DNA of 64,000 nucleotides, from the NCBI RefSeq assembly GCF_002803155.1, contig NZ_NNBP01000033.1, positions 1 through 64,000 on the forward strand, read 5' to 3'. The first letter of the stretch is position 1. Each line of letters opens with the position of its first letter. This document shows, one piece after another, positions 26,869 to 36,616 of the stretch. The position numbers and the translations under genes were made by a program. The notes beneath the pieces are model-generated. The model saw only the letters and a program-made list of their open reading frames with translations. It searched no databases and was not told the origin of the DNA. Source of the DNA: Streptomyces sp. CB02959 (GTDB taxonomy: Bacteria > Actinomycetota > Actinomycetes > Streptomycetales > Streptomycetaceae).

Positions 26869-27921
26869 TCAGCCGACGCGCAGCGGTGCCGCCGCGAACT
26901 CCGCCATCCCCGCCGCGAAGGCGATCCCCGGCCGCCAGCCGAGTTCCGTGCGCAGCCGGTGCGAGGAGGCGGTGATGTGGCGGACGTCGCCGAGCCGGTA
27001 CTCCCCCGTGACGACCGGCGCCGGACCGCCGTACGCCGCCGCGAGGGCGGCGGCCATCTCCCCCACCGTGTGCGGCTCGCCGCTGCCGACGTTGTACGCC
27101 CGGGTCGTGCCCGACGGCAGGTCGTCCACCCCGGCCAGGGCCGCGAGGTTGGCCGCGGCGACGTCCCGCACGTGCACGAAGTCCCGCCGCTGGCCGCCGT
27201 CCTCGAACACCCGGGGCGCCGCACCGCGCGCCAACGCGGAGCGGAACAGCGAGGCGACGCCCGCGTACGGGGTGTCGCGCGGCATCCCGGGGCCGTACAC
27301 GTTGTGGTAGCGCAGGGCCGCGGCCCGCCCGCCGGTCGCCCGCGCCCACGCGGCGGCCAGCTGCTCCTGGGCGAGCTTCGTGCCGGCGTACACGTTGCGC
27401 GGGTCGGCCGGCGCGTCCTCGTCCACCAGCCCGGGGGCGAGCGGCTCGCCGCACGTCGGGCAGGGCGGTTCGAAGCGCCCCGCCTCCAGGTCCGCGACCC
27501 GACGCGGCCCCGGCCGTACGACGCCGTGCCGGGAGCACGCGTACCGGCCCTCCCCGTAGACCACCATCGAACTCGCCAGGACCAGGCGCCGCACCCCGGC
27601 CGCGGCCAGGCCCGCCAACAGCACGGCGGTGCCCAGGTCGTTGCACCCGACGTAGGCGGGAGCGTCCGCGAAGTCCTTGCCGAGCCCCACCATTGCGGCC
27701 TGGTGGCAGACGGCGTCGACACCGTGCAGCGCATCGGCGACGGCGTCCTTGTCGCGGACGTCGGCGTGCCGCCAGTCCACCCCGTCGGGGATCGGCGGGG
27801 CGGTGCGGTGGGCGGCGGGCAGCAGGGCGTCGAGCACGCGCACGGCGTGCCCGGCCCCGGTGAGTGCGGTGACGAGGTGCGAGCCGATGAAGCCCGCGCC
27901 TCCGGTGACCAGGATCAGCAT
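26869..27921 (-). CDS. NAD-dependent sugar epimerase with CxxC insert
   Basis: This 350-residue extended SDR has MLILVTGGAGFIGSHLV, the SSMVVYGEG active-site serine region and VYAGTKLAQE (YxxxK). An insert between them contains RYACSRHG and PPCPTCGEPL, four cysteine-type ligands that could bind zinc. The same insert occurs in a subgroup annotated as dTDP-L-rhamnose 4-epimerase-like. It probably supplies a nucleotide sugar for the neighbouring glycosyltransferases. ATG 27921 fits the Rossmann start. Confidence 0.87.
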   Translation of the reverse strand: MLILVTGGAGFIGSHLVTALTGAGHAVRVLDALLPAAHRTAPPIPDGVDWRHADVRDKDAVADALHGVDAVCHQAAMVGLGKDFADAPAYVGCNDLGTAVLLAGLAAAGVRRLVLASSMVVYGEGRYACSRHGVVRPGPRRVADLEAGRFEPPCPTCGEPLAPGLVDEDAPADPRNVYAGTKLAQEQLAAAWARATGGRAAALRYHNVYGPGMPRDTPYAGVASLFRSALARGAAPRVFEDGGQRRDFVHVRDVAAANLAALAGVDDLPSGTTRAYNVGSGEPHTVGEMAAALAAAYGGPAPVVTGEYRLGDVRHITASSHRLRTELGWRPGIAFAAGMAEFAAAPLRVG

Positions 27922-28029
27922 GGCACCGACCGTACGGCCGCCCGTCCGCACGCCGGCCGCACCGCGACGGAACGTCAGACTTTTGTCATTCTTCGCGCCG
28001 GTGGGCGGGGCGCGGCGTGCCGTGCCTGG

Positions 28030-28506
28030 TCAGCAAGCGCAGTCGGGGGATCCGGGCGGAGCCGTCAACGGGTCGACCGGTGCCCGCCGCACGCCGCCGT
28101 CGGTGTCGGCGACCGGCAGTCCCTCGCGGGTCCAGTACTCGATTCCGCCGATCATCTCCTTGACCTGGAAGCCGAGTCGGGCCAGGGCGAGGGCCGCACG
28201 GGTCGCCCCGTCGCAGCCGGGCCCCCAGCAGTACGTGATCACGGGCACCGCCGGATCCAGCAGCTTTGCGGCGCGGGCCGGGATGTCGGCGGTGGGCAGG
28301 TGGACCGCGCCCGGCACGTGCCCCTGCGCCCATGCGGCGTCCGCACGCGAGTCGATGAGCACGAAGCCGGGGTCACCGGATTCCAGTGCGGAATGCACAT
28401 CGGACACGTCCGCCTGGAAGGCCAGTCGGGCGGCGAAGAAGGCGGCCGCTTCGGCGGGTGCCGCCGGCGGTACCCGGAGGGGGGCGCTGATCTGGTTCTT
28501 GGTCAT
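28030..28506 (-). CDS. Rhodanese-like sulfurtransferase
   Basis: This 158-residue single-domain rhodanese has FVLIDSRADAAWAQGHVPGA, the active-site loop YCWGPGCDGATRA (catalytic Cys in the CWGPGC loop), and GGIEYWTREGLPV near the end. It may act in persulfide transfer or detoxification. A Cys-rich tail (PDCAC) ends the protein. It is divergent from an Lrp-type regulator with 93 bases between starts, so the regulator probably controls it. Confidence 0.88.
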   Translation of the reverse strand: MTKNQISAPLRVPPAAPAEAAAFFAARLAFQADVSDVHSALESGDPGFVLIDSRADAAWAQGHVPGAVHLPTADIPARAAKLLDPAVPVITYCWGPGCDGATRAALALARLGFQVKEMIGGIEYWTREGLPVADTDGGVRRAPVDPLTAPPGSPDCAC

Positions 28507-28599
28507 GCCCCACACGCTATGCTCCCGGCCGCCTCCGCAGAACCAGTGATCCACTGCCCTGTCGGACCTGGGCCGGGGTTTCCGTGGTATTACTCGGCC

Positions 28600-29073
28600 A
28601 TGGCCGCTGATTCCCTCGACCCCACCGACATGCGCCTCCTGGAAGCGCTGCAGCGCAACGGGCGGGCCAGTTACGCCGAGCTGGCCCGCAGCGTGGCGAT
28701 GTCCCCGAGCGCCGTCACCGAGCGGGTACGCCGGCTGGAGGAGAGCGGCGTGATCTCCGGCTACTCCACCGTGGTGCGCCCGGAGGCCCTGGGGCTCGAC
28801 GTGATGGCCTTCGTCCGGCTCCGCTATCCCAACGGGCACTACAAGCCGTTCCACGACCTGCTCGACACCACGCCCGAGATCGTGGAGGCCCACCACGTGA
28901 CGGGCGAGGACTGCTTCGTCCTCAAGGTCGTCGCGCGCTCGATGCGCGACCTGGAGGTCACCACCGGCCGCATCGCCGCCCTGGGATCCGTCACCACGAG
29001 CGTCGTCTATTCCAGCCCGCTGCCCAACCGGTCGCTGACGACGGCCGTTTCCCGAGGCCCGTCGGCCGGGTAG
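28600..29073 (+). CDS. Lrp/AsnC-family regulator
   Basis: This 157-residue regulator has an N-terminal HTH (LDPTDMRLLEALQRNGRASY, SPSAVTERVRRLEESGVI) and a C-terminal RAM domain (VVRPEALGLDVMAFVRLR, HVTGEDCFVLKVVARSM). It senses an amino acid or related ligand as an oligomer. The divergent rhodanese gene is the likely target. ATG 28600 is the natural start. Confidence 0.93.
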   Translation: MAADSLDPTDMRLLEALQRNGRASYAELARSVAMSPSAVTERVRRLEESGVISGYSTVVRPEALGLDVMAFVRLRYPNGHYKPFHDLLDTTPEIVEAHHVTGEDCFVLKVVARSMRDLEVTTGRIAALGSVTTSVVYSSPLPNRSLTTAVSRGPSAG

Positions 29074-29118
29074 CGGGCGTGCGGTCGGCCGCACCCGATG
29101 CGGCCGACCGTCAGCGGG

Positions 29119-29754
29119 TCAGACGTCGCCCTGTACGAGCGCGTGCAGATGCTCGTCGTGCCATCCGTCCGCGTGCAGCAGTGCGCTCCGCATGGTGCCT
29201 TCGAGGGAGAAACCGGCCTTGGCCGCGACCCGGCAGGACGCCGGGTTGGCCACCGAGTGGCACAGTCGCAGTCGATGCAGTCCGAGGTCGTCCAAGGCCC
29301 ACCGGCTCACCCGTCGGGTGGCCTCGGCCATGACACCGCCGCCGCGTGCCGCGGGCAGGAGCCAGTACATGATCTCGGCGCTGCCGCCCCGGAGGTCGAT
29401 GTCGCCCCACCCGATGAGCCCGACGGCCTCGCCGTCCGGTTGCGCCAGGGCCCAGATCGCGCTCAGTTCGGCCCGCCAGCGCTGGTGCATGCCCTCGATC
29501 CGCTGCCGGGCCGCTTCGGTCGTCTCGATCAGCAGGCGGCTCCACTGGCGTATCGCCGGGTCCTGACCGGCGGCCACCAGGACGTCGGCGTCGGTCGGGC
29601 GCCAGGGCCGTAACGCCCAGCCGTTCGACAGGTCGAGCACGGGTTGGCTGAGCAGGGCCATCCGGCCTGCGGGGACGACGGCCGGGATACCGGTCGGTGC
29701 GGTGGCGGCTGCGGCGGTTTGCCCGCCGGTCGGCGGGGGCGAAGAGGTGGTCAT
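29119..29754 (-). CDS. GNAT N-acetyltransferase (RimJ-like)
   Basis: This 211-residue acetyltransferase has GWALRPWRPTDADVL, a substrate loop, LLPAARGGGVMAEATRRVSR (acetyl-CoA motif A) and LCHSVANPASCRVAAKAGFS. It resembles ribosomal-protein-alanine acetyltransferases. ATG 29754 removes an implausible upstream extension and leaves a Ser/Pro/Thr-rich tail. It is divergent from the TetR gene. Confidence 0.87.
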   Translation of the reverse strand: MTTSSPPPTGGQTAAAATAPTGIPAVVPAGRMALLSQPVLDLSNGWALRPWRPTDADVLVAAGQDPAIRQWSRLLIETTEAARQRIEGMHQRWRAELSAIWALAQPDGEAVGLIGWGDIDLRGGSAEIMYWLLPAARGGGVMAEATRRVSRWALDDLGLHRLRLCHSVANPASCRVAAKAGFSLEGTMRSALLHADGWHDEHLHALVQGDV

Positions 29755-29883
29755 CGCGGCATCGTGCCACAGCGAGTCGGGACTCGCTCCGTTGGCCACA
29801 CACCTCTGCCTGCGGGGCTTTGACGCAGCGTCAGGTACCCGGTCGGCGGCCTCCACTGGACATCGACTGGCCAGGCGGCTAAA

Positions 29884-29905
29884 TTTCTGGCCATGCGGTC
29901 AGAAA
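29884..29905. promoter_or_regulatory. Operator-like palindrome over the TetR start codon
   Basis: Half-sites TTTCTGGCC and GGTCAGAAA face each other across the ATG at 29893-29895; 8 of 11 base pairs are symmetrical. It lies in an AT-rich patch upstream of the GNAT gene. The position suggests that the TetR protein represses its own gene and perhaps the acyltransferase downstream. Confidence 0.6.
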
Positions 29906-30567
29906 ATGGTCCGGACGGCCAATCCGGCCACGGGAAAAGCACACGGACGGCGCCCGAGCCGGCGCGCTCGCTCATCGAGAAGGTGCGTCGGGCGCAGATC
30001 ATCGAGGCTGCCATCGAGGTCATCGCGGTACGGGGGTTCGCGAAGGCCTCGATGGCGCAGATCGCCGAACAGGCCGGCGTCAGCAAGGGCGTGATCTCGT
30101 ATCACTTCGCCGGCAAGAACGAGTTGATCGAGCGGACCGTCGAGCAGGTCTACGAGGGCATCGGCACGTTCGTCGCCTCCCGCCTGCCGGAGCAGGCCGA
30201 CACGGCCGCGTGGCTGAGCGTCTACATCGGTTCGCTCGCGGAGTACATGGCCGACCACCCGACCCAACTCGGCGCGCTCGGTGAGATCTTCACCCACTTC
30301 CGCACCGAGGACGGCGGCCTCCGGTACGGCGTCGCCTCCAGCGAGCCGCTCTACGCCCACGTGGAGGGCGTGTTCCGCACCGGCCAGCAGCGCGGGGAAC
30401 TGCGCACGTTCGACGCCCGGGTGATGGCCGTCACCCTGCAGGCCGCGATCGACGACATGTTCGCGTACTGGAGCGTCCACCCCGACCACGACCTGTCGGC
30501 GCATGCCCGCGAGCTCGTCGACCTCTTCTGGCACGCCACCCGGGCGGACCGCCCGCCCGGTTCCTGA
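29893..30567 (+). CDS. TetR-family regulator (BetI-like)
   Basis: This 224-residue regulator has an HTH at about residues 45-80 (AAIEVIAVRGFAKASMAQIA, AGVSKGVISYHFAGKNELI) and a BetI-like C-terminal helical domain. A palindrome overlaps its start codon and suggests autoregulation. The following acyltransferase starts 25 bases downstream and is probably in the same operon. Confidence 0.92.
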   Translation: MRSENGPDGQSGHGKSTRTAPEPARSLIEKVRRAQIIEAAIEVIAVRGFAKASMAQIAEQAGVSKGVISYHFAGKNELIERTVEQVYEGIGTFVASRLPEQADTAAWLSVYIGSLAEYMADHPTQLGALGEIFTHFRTEDGGLRYGVASSEPLYAHVEGVFRTGQQRGELRTFDARVMAVTLQAAIDDMFAYWSVHPDHDLSAHARELVDLFWHATRADRPPGS

Positions 30568-30592
30568 ACCACACTCAACGGGGGTAATTTCC

Positions 30593-31783
30593 ATGGCACT
30601 TGACTTCGGGCGTCCAGCGGCGCCCGCCGACAGCGCGGGGCCGGCGCGCCCGCGCCTGCACTACGTCGACAACCTGCGCATCGCCCTGACGGCCCTGGTG
30701 GTGCTGCACCACACGGCCGTCACCTACGGCAACATCCCCGCCTGGTACTACACCGAGCCCGCCAAGGACGGGAGCGGGCTGGTCCTGGACGCCTTCGTCG
30801 TCGTCAACCAGGCGTTCTTCATGGGTTTCTTCTTCATGATCGCCGGCTACTTCACCCCGGCGTCCTACGACCGCAAGGGCACCGGCCCGTTCCTCCGGGA
30901 CCGGCTCAAACGGCTCGGCATCCCGCTGCTCGCCTTCCTGCTGCTGATCCGTCCGCTCACCGGTCTCGACGGGTACTTCCACCTGAAGTCCGTTTTCGCC
31001 GAGCGCGGTGACGCCCTGCCCTACTGGGTCTACTACCTGGCGAGTTGGGACGCGGGCCCGTTGTGGTTCGTGGAAGTTCTCCTGGTGTTCGCGGTGCTCT
31101 ACGCCCTCGTCCGACGGCGTGGCGCCCGGCGTGACCTGCTCTCCCCCGGCGCGGCGCTCGACGGGCGACCGGCACCGCGGCCGCTGCGGCCACGCGCGAT
31201 CGTCCTGTTCACCCTCGCTCTCGCCCTGGGCACCTACGGGTGGCGCATCCTCGTACCGGCCGGCACCTACGTCCCGTTTCTCGGGCTGCCCACCCCCAGC
31301 TATGCCGTGCAGTACGGGAGTTTCTTCGTGCTGGGCGTCCTCGCCCACCGCCGTGGTTGGCCGCAGTCCCTCTCCCGTCGTACGGGGCGGGTGGGCTTCG
31401 CGGTCGCCAGCGTCGCGACCCTCGCCTATCTGCCGGTCCTCGCCACGGCGAAGGCCGGGGCGACCGACGGACACGGCACCTGGCAGTCGCTGGCCGCGGC
31501 CGCCTGGGAGTCGACGTTCGCGGTGGGGGTCGTCCTGGGGCTGACCGTGCTCTTCCGTGAACGCCTCAACCGCCAGGGCCGGACGGCCGCGTTCCTCTCC
31601 CGGCACGCCTTCGGGGTCTACGTCCTGCACGCGCCGGTACTGGTCGGGCTCGGGCTGGCGTTCCGCTGGTGGCACGCCCCGGCGGTCGCCAAGTTCGCCC
31701 TGGTCGCCGCCCTTGCCCTGCCGCTGTGCTGGGTCGTGGCCTACGTCGTCCGCCGCATCCCGCGCGTCGATCGGGTGCTGTAG
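30593..31783 (+). CDS. Acyltransferase 3 family membrane protein
   Basis: This 396-residue multi-pass protein starts the family core with LHYVDNLRIALTALVVLHHTA, where the conserved His is in VVLHH. FFFMIAGYFTPASYDRKG and RLKRLGIPLL follow, then SRHAFGVYVLHAPVLVGLGL near the end. Members O-acylate surface sugars or antibiotics. About ten helices are visible. It lies 25 bases after the TetR gene, so the pair is probably one operon. The substrate is unknown. Confidence 0.88.
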   Translation: MALDFGRPAAPADSAGPARPRLHYVDNLRIALTALVVLHHTAVTYGNIPAWYYTEPAKDGSGLVLDAFVVVNQAFFMGFFFMIAGYFTPASYDRKGTGPFLRDRLKRLGIPLLAFLLLIRPLTGLDGYFHLKSVFAERGDALPYWVYYLASWDAGPLWFVEVLLVFAVLYALVRRRGARRDLLSPGAALDGRPAPRPLRPRAIVLFTLALALGTYGWRILVPAGTYVPFLGLPTPSYAVQYGSFFVLGVLAHRRGWPQSLSRRTGRVGFAVASVATLAYLPVLATAKAGATDGHGTWQSLAAAAWESTFAVGVVLGLTVLFRERLNRQGRTAAFLSRHAFGVYVLHAPVLVGLGLAFRWWHAPAVAKFALVAALALPLCWVVAYVVRRIPRVDRVL

Positions 31784-31986
31784 GGGCAGTTGGCCGGGCC
31801 CCCTCCTGCCGCAAGCGGCAACCAGCGTGCCGCGGAGGGAAAATCCACCGGCGTTCTCCGTGCGATCTACGGAAATGCGGTCAGACTCAACGGAGACGGC
31901 CTGCCGGGACCCTCACCCCGGCAGGCGCGTCACGTTGCCCCGTGCTTCCCCTCCCCCCGCATCCCGTGCCGAGGAGTCGGCAGCGC

Positions 31987-32310
31987 ATGACCGACACCGA
32001 GCAGACCTCCCGCACCCGGCGGGCGGCGTTCCGCGCCGCGGCCTTCGCCCGTGACGGGCGCTGGCATCTGGAGATCACCAGCCTCGACCGCGAACCCGAC
32101 GTCGGCGACACCCAGGCCGTGCTCGTCACCCTCTGGCCCACCGGTGCGACCCCGGACGGCGCCGGGTTCCCGGCCGACGGCCTGCGCGCGCAGTTGCTCA
32201 ACAACGGCTTCGCCCTCGATGAACCCGGCGCCGGGACGGGCGGCTGGACGCGTACGGAAGGCCAGGAGCACTACACCGCGGCGTGCCATCCGGCGACGGG
32301 AGCAGTCTGA
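31987..32310 (+). CDS. Small protein of unknown function
   Basis: I do not recognise this 107-residue soluble protein. It begins MTDTEQTSRTRRAAFRAAAF, and strands such as WHLEITSLDREPDVGDTQAV give an ordinary globular look. GAGGA precedes the ATG at 31987 by about 13 bases. Its last 113 bases overlap, on the opposite strand, the C-terminal tail of the methyltransferase-DedA gene. Confidence 0.55.
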   Translation: MTDTEQTSRTRRAAFRAAAFARDGRWHLEITSLDREPDVGDTQAVLVTLWPTGATPDGAGFPADGLRAQLLNNGFALDEPGAGTGGWTRTEGQEHYTAACHPATGAV

Positions 32311-33685
32311 TCGGCCGGTGAACGGTCGGGAGGCGGTGGTCGGGGTTCGGTGGCTCCCCCACCGCCCGAGGACGCCGTGCCGTCAGCCGGGCCACCGCGA
32401 TCCCCATACCGGTGACCGCGACCACGGCGAGCAGCGGGCCGCCGAGGGTGACGACGCGCCGGAGCACCGGTGCGGCCAGGTATCCGGTGCCGGCCTCGGC
32501 GGTGGCCCACAACGGGGCGGCAAGGGCGCTGTAGGGGGCGATGCGGCGGTAGGGCAGGTGGCTCGCGCCGGCGAGGTGGGGCATCAGCGTGCGGATCACC
32601 GGAACGAAGCGGGCCAGGAAGACGGCCTGTCCGCCGCGGGCTGCCATCAGGTGCTCCGCGCGCCGCCACGCGGCGGCGGGGACGCGGCGGCCCACGCGGC
32701 CGGCCCGCAGCCGGTCGGCCAGTAGGCGTCCGGTGCGGTGCGCGAGGAAGTCACCCGCCGGCACGGCACCGGCTGCGGCCGCGATGACCAGGGGAAGGCT
32801 CAACTGCCCGGCGCGGGCCAGTGCGCCGGCGCCGAGCAGCAGGGTGAGGGTGGGCACGAAGGCGCCGAGCAGCAGCACCGACTCGGTCAGGACGGCCCCC
32901 GCGAGCACGGCGTACGCGGCGGCGCCGGGGAGGTGGCCGACGGTGTCGGGCCAGGCGGTCACCGGCCGGCTCCGGTCGAGGCCTGCCGCGGTTCCGGGAG
33001 GGCGGTAGGGGGGGCGCCGGAGCTGCCAGACCCTCGCCGGGGGCAGATTGCCCCATACGGTGCGGCAGTCGGTGGCGTAGCGGCGCCGGTGGGTGGCCAG
33101 GACCTCGTCGACGGCCCGGTGCCGGTGTGTTTCGGCCGGTGTGGCCAGTAGGGCGCGGGCCGTGCGGGTGCCCAGGTAGGCGAAGTAGGTCAGGGTGCCG
33201 CCGGGGTGAAGCAGTTCCTGGTACCGGTTCATGATCGTCTCCACCTGTTGGGGCGTGAAGTTGGTCAGGGGAAGACCGGAGACGATGACGTCGTAGCGCC
33301 GGTGGGTGTCGAGGTGCTCGATGCGGGTGTGGTGGACGTGGATCCGGGCGGGTGCGTCGGCCAGGTGCGGACGGGTCGTGACGAGGTGCCGGAGCCGGAT
33401 GGCGAAGCGGCGGTTGGCGTCGACGACGTCCAGGCGGCTGCCGGCGGGCAGTTGGGGAATCAGGGCGCGGGTGATCGCTCCAGTTCCGGCGCCCGCCTCC
33501 AGGACGGTCAGCGGGCGCGGCGCGCGGGCGCGCACCGGGCCGGTCAGCGCGCGGGCCAGAGCCTTCCCACTGGGGGCGACGGCGCCTGTCGTCCGCATGT
33601 CACGGGCGGCTTCGACGAGGAACATCCAGCCCTCGGCGGAGCGTTGCGGAGGAACACGGTCGTGCGAAGTGGTCCGGGATGTCAT
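32198..33685 (-). CDS. Fusion of PmtA-like SAM methyltransferase and DedA membrane domain
   Basis: This 495-residue protein joins two families. Residues about 15-225 form a class I SAM methyltransferase: VLEAGAGTGAITRALIPQL is the SAM loop, and VIVSGLPLTNFTPQQVETIM resembles phospholipid N-methyltransferases of the PmtA type. Residues about 250-445 form a DedA/VTT membrane domain: TESVLLLGAFVPTLTLLLGA, the AVPAGDFLAHRTGR loop, and VFLARFVPVIRTLMPHLAGA. Known DedA proteins move phospholipids or undecaprenyl phosphate across the membrane. The fusion could methylate a lipid head group and translocate it. The last ~40 residues are Arg/Pro-rich and overlap the convergent 107-codon gene, so they may be readthrough. 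Confidence 0.82.
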   Translation of the reverse strand: MTSRTTSHDRVPPQRSAEGWMFLVEAARDMRTTGAVAPSGKALARALTGPVRARAPRPLTVLEAGAGTGAITRALIPQLPAGSRLDVVDANRRFAIRLRHLVTTRPHLADAPARIHVHHTRIEHLDTHRRYDVIVSGLPLTNFTPQQVETIMNRYQELLHPGGTLTYFAYLGTRTARALLATPAETHRHRAVDEVLATHRRRYATDCRTVWGNLPPARVWQLRRPPYRPPGTAAGLDRSRPVTAWPDTVGHLPGAAAYAVLAGAVLTESVLLLGAFVPTLTLLLGAGALARAGQLSLPLVIAAAAGAVPAGDFLAHRTGRLLADRLRAGRVGRRVPAAAWRRAEHLMAARGGQAVFLARFVPVIRTLMPHLAGASHLPYRRIAPYSALAAPLWATAEAGTGYLAAPVLRRVVTLGGPLLAVVAVTGMGIAVARLTARRPRAVGEPPNPDHRLPTVHRPIRLLPSPDGTPRCSAPGLPYASSRPSRRRVHRGRSRC

Positions 33686-33817
33686 GACCGTGACGCTAGG
33701 AAACCTCCCGCCCCGGTGGAGCCGTCGTTGGGCGACGGCCGTATCGACGAAAGTAGGGGGTCGGCGTGGCGGTTCGTCGGAAGTGGCGTACGCCGTGGGC
33801 CACTTAGGATGCGGGGA

Positions 33818-34948
33818 ATGAGCTGGCGAGAGAGCCCGCGGTGGGCCGCCATCGGGCGGTGGGGTCTGGTGGGGGCGCTGACCGTTGTCTCCGTGCAGAG
33901 CGGCGCCGTTGCCGCCGGGGGGCGGTACGTGGCGCCGTGTCCGGCCGCCGCGGTGCTGTGCGGCGTGGCCCTCCTGGCGCGGCGGCCGCCCTGGCCGGTC
34001 GCTCCCCTGCTGACCACCGCGGCGACGGCCTGGTGGGGGTGGCCGACCATGGGGCTGCTGCTCGTCGCCCTGTTCGACCTGGCGGCGCGGAGTCGCGCCC
34101 GGGTGGCGCTGGTCTGCCTGGTCACGGTGCTGGGCGTGAATTTCCTGACCGCTCCGGAGTATTCACTGTGGCGGCCGCAGCAGTACGGGTCCAGTCCGTT
34201 CTTGTTGCTGGCCATGGTCGGGGGGTTGTGGATGGGCAATCGCCGCCGGCTGGTGGAGGCCCTCAACACGCAGGTCGAACACCTCAGTGTCGAGCGGGAG
34301 TTGCGCGAGGAGGCGGTCCGAGCAGCCGAACGCTCCCGGATCGCCGCGGAGATGCACGATGTGCTGGCCCACCGCCTGAGCCTGATCGCCCTGCACACCG
34401 GCGTCCTGGCCACCAGGTCGGATGCGGTGCCGGCGCAGGTCGGCGAGCGGCTCGCGCTGCTGCGGACCGCCTCCACCGAGGCGTTGGCCGACCTGCGCGA
34501 CGTCCTCGGCGTCCTCCGCGCCCCGGATTCCGCCTCGGCCCCCGTCCTGCGCGAGGTCGACGAGCTGGTCGACCAGGCCCGCGCCGCCGGACAGCGGGTC
34601 GAGGTCCGTCTCGACGGCCGCCCCGAAGAGGCGCCGGCCGCGCACCGCCTGGCCGTCCACCGCCTGATCCAGGAGGCGCTGACCAATGCCCGCAAGCACG
34701 CGGGCGGCGCCCCGGTGGCCCTGCGCATCGACTACCGGGCGCCCGCCACCACCGTGGAGGTCACCAACTCCCCCGGCGTCCGGAGCCCGGACGCGGTCGC
34801 CTCCGGCTTCGGACTCATCGGTCTGCGCGAGCGGGTCACCGCACTCGGCGGCGACCTGCGCACCGGACCCGGCGCATCCGGTGCCTGGCGGCTGACCGCC
34901 CGCATCCCCCATCCGACCGGCAGCGAACGGAACGGCAACCGCACATGA
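33818..34948 (+). CDS. NarL-type sensor histidine kinase
   Basis: This 376-residue kinase has about four to five N-terminal helices (residues 10-140), a HisKA_3 domain with H180 in IAAEMHDVLAHRLSLIALHT, and a HATPase domain (IQEALTNARKHAGG, SGFGLIGLRERVTALGGDL). The membrane part has no large external sensor, as in many actinobacterial kinases. It is coupled to its response regulator by an ATGA overlap. ATG 33809 is an alternative start three codons upstream. Confidence 0.92.
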   Translation: MSWRESPRWAAIGRWGLVGALTVVSVQSGAVAAGGRYVAPCPAAAVLCGVALLARRPPWPVAPLLTTAATAWWGWPTMGLLLVALFDLAARSRARVALVCLVTVLGVNFLTAPEYSLWRPQQYGSSPFLLLAMVGGLWMGNRRRLVEALNTQVEHLSVERELREEAVRAAERSRIAAEMHDVLAHRLSLIALHTGVLATRSDAVPAQVGERLALLRTASTEALADLRDVLGVLRAPDSASAPVLREVDELVDQARAAGQRVEVRLDGRPEEAPAAHRLAVHRLIQEALTNARKHAGGAPVALRIDYRAPATTVEVTNSPGVRSPDAVASGFGLIGLRERVTALGGDLRTGPGASGAWRLTARIPHPTGSERNGNRT

Positions 34949-35595
34949 TCCGCGTCCTGATCGTCGACGATGACGCCCTGGTCCGCCTGGGCCTGACCGA
35001 CCTCCTCGACGGCGACCCCGGCATCGAGGTCGCCGCCCAGGCGTCGGACGGTCTGCACGCCATCGAGCAGGCCACCGCCCATCGCATCGACGTCGCGCTG
35101 GTCGACGTCCGCATGCCGCGCATGGACGGCATCACCGCCACCGCCCGGCTGCGCGCCCTGCCGCACCCTCCGAAGGTGATCACCCTGACCACCTTCGACC
35201 TCGACGACTACGTCTACAGCGCCCTGGCGGCCGGGGCCGACGGCTTCCTGCTCAAGGACACCGAGCCGGCCGAGATCCTGCGCGCCGTGCACCTCGTCGC
35301 GGCCGGCTCCGCCATGCTCCACCCCGCCGCGGCCCGCCGTGTGATCGACCGGTACCACGCCACCAGCCGCCCGCAGGCGGCCGCCGCCCGCGCCCGCGTC
35401 GGCCGGCTCACCCCGCGCGAAGACGACGTACTGGCCCTGCTCGCCCAGGGCGACACCAACGCCGACATCGCGGCCCGCCTGGGCATGCGCGAGAGCACCG
35501 TCAAGGCCCATGTCAGCCGCATCCTGGCGGCGTTGGACGTCAGCAACCGGGTGCAGGCCGCCCTGCTGGCCCGCGACGCGGGCATCAGCACCTGA
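34945..35595 (+). CDS. NarL/FixJ response regulator
   Basis: This 216-residue regulator has a receiver domain with the phosphoacceptor D54 (VALVDVRMPRMDG), acidic pocket VDDD, and Lys in FLLKDTEP. A C-terminal LuxR-type HTH follows (LTPREDDVLALLAQGDTNAD, STVKAHVSRILAALDV). It is the partner of the kinase upstream. Targets are unknown; the methyltransferase-DedA gene diverges from the kinase and is one candidate. Confidence 0.94.
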   Translation: MIRVLIVDDDALVRLGLTDLLDGDPGIEVAAQASDGLHAIEQATAHRIDVALVDVRMPRMDGITATARLRALPHPPKVITLTTFDLDDYVYSALAAGADGFLLKDTEPAEILRAVHLVAAGSAMLHPAAARRVIDRYHATSRPQAAAARARVGRLTPREDDVLALLAQGDTNADIAARLGMRESTVKAHVSRILAALDVSNRVQAALLARDAGIST

Positions 35596-35776
35596 CCTAC
35601 GTGCCGCGGGCGCGGTGGGTCCGGCTGCCGACTCCACGGCTCCGTCCAGGCATTCACGCACAGGGAAGCGGCGTCGATCGACGCCCTCGTCCCGGCGGAT
35701 GCGGCTCTCGACCGGGTGCCGTGAGGCGGCGGTTGTCAGCGGAGAGCGGGCGTCCGGTCCTCCGTCGGTACCGGGC

Positions 35777-36616
<840 letters not shown>

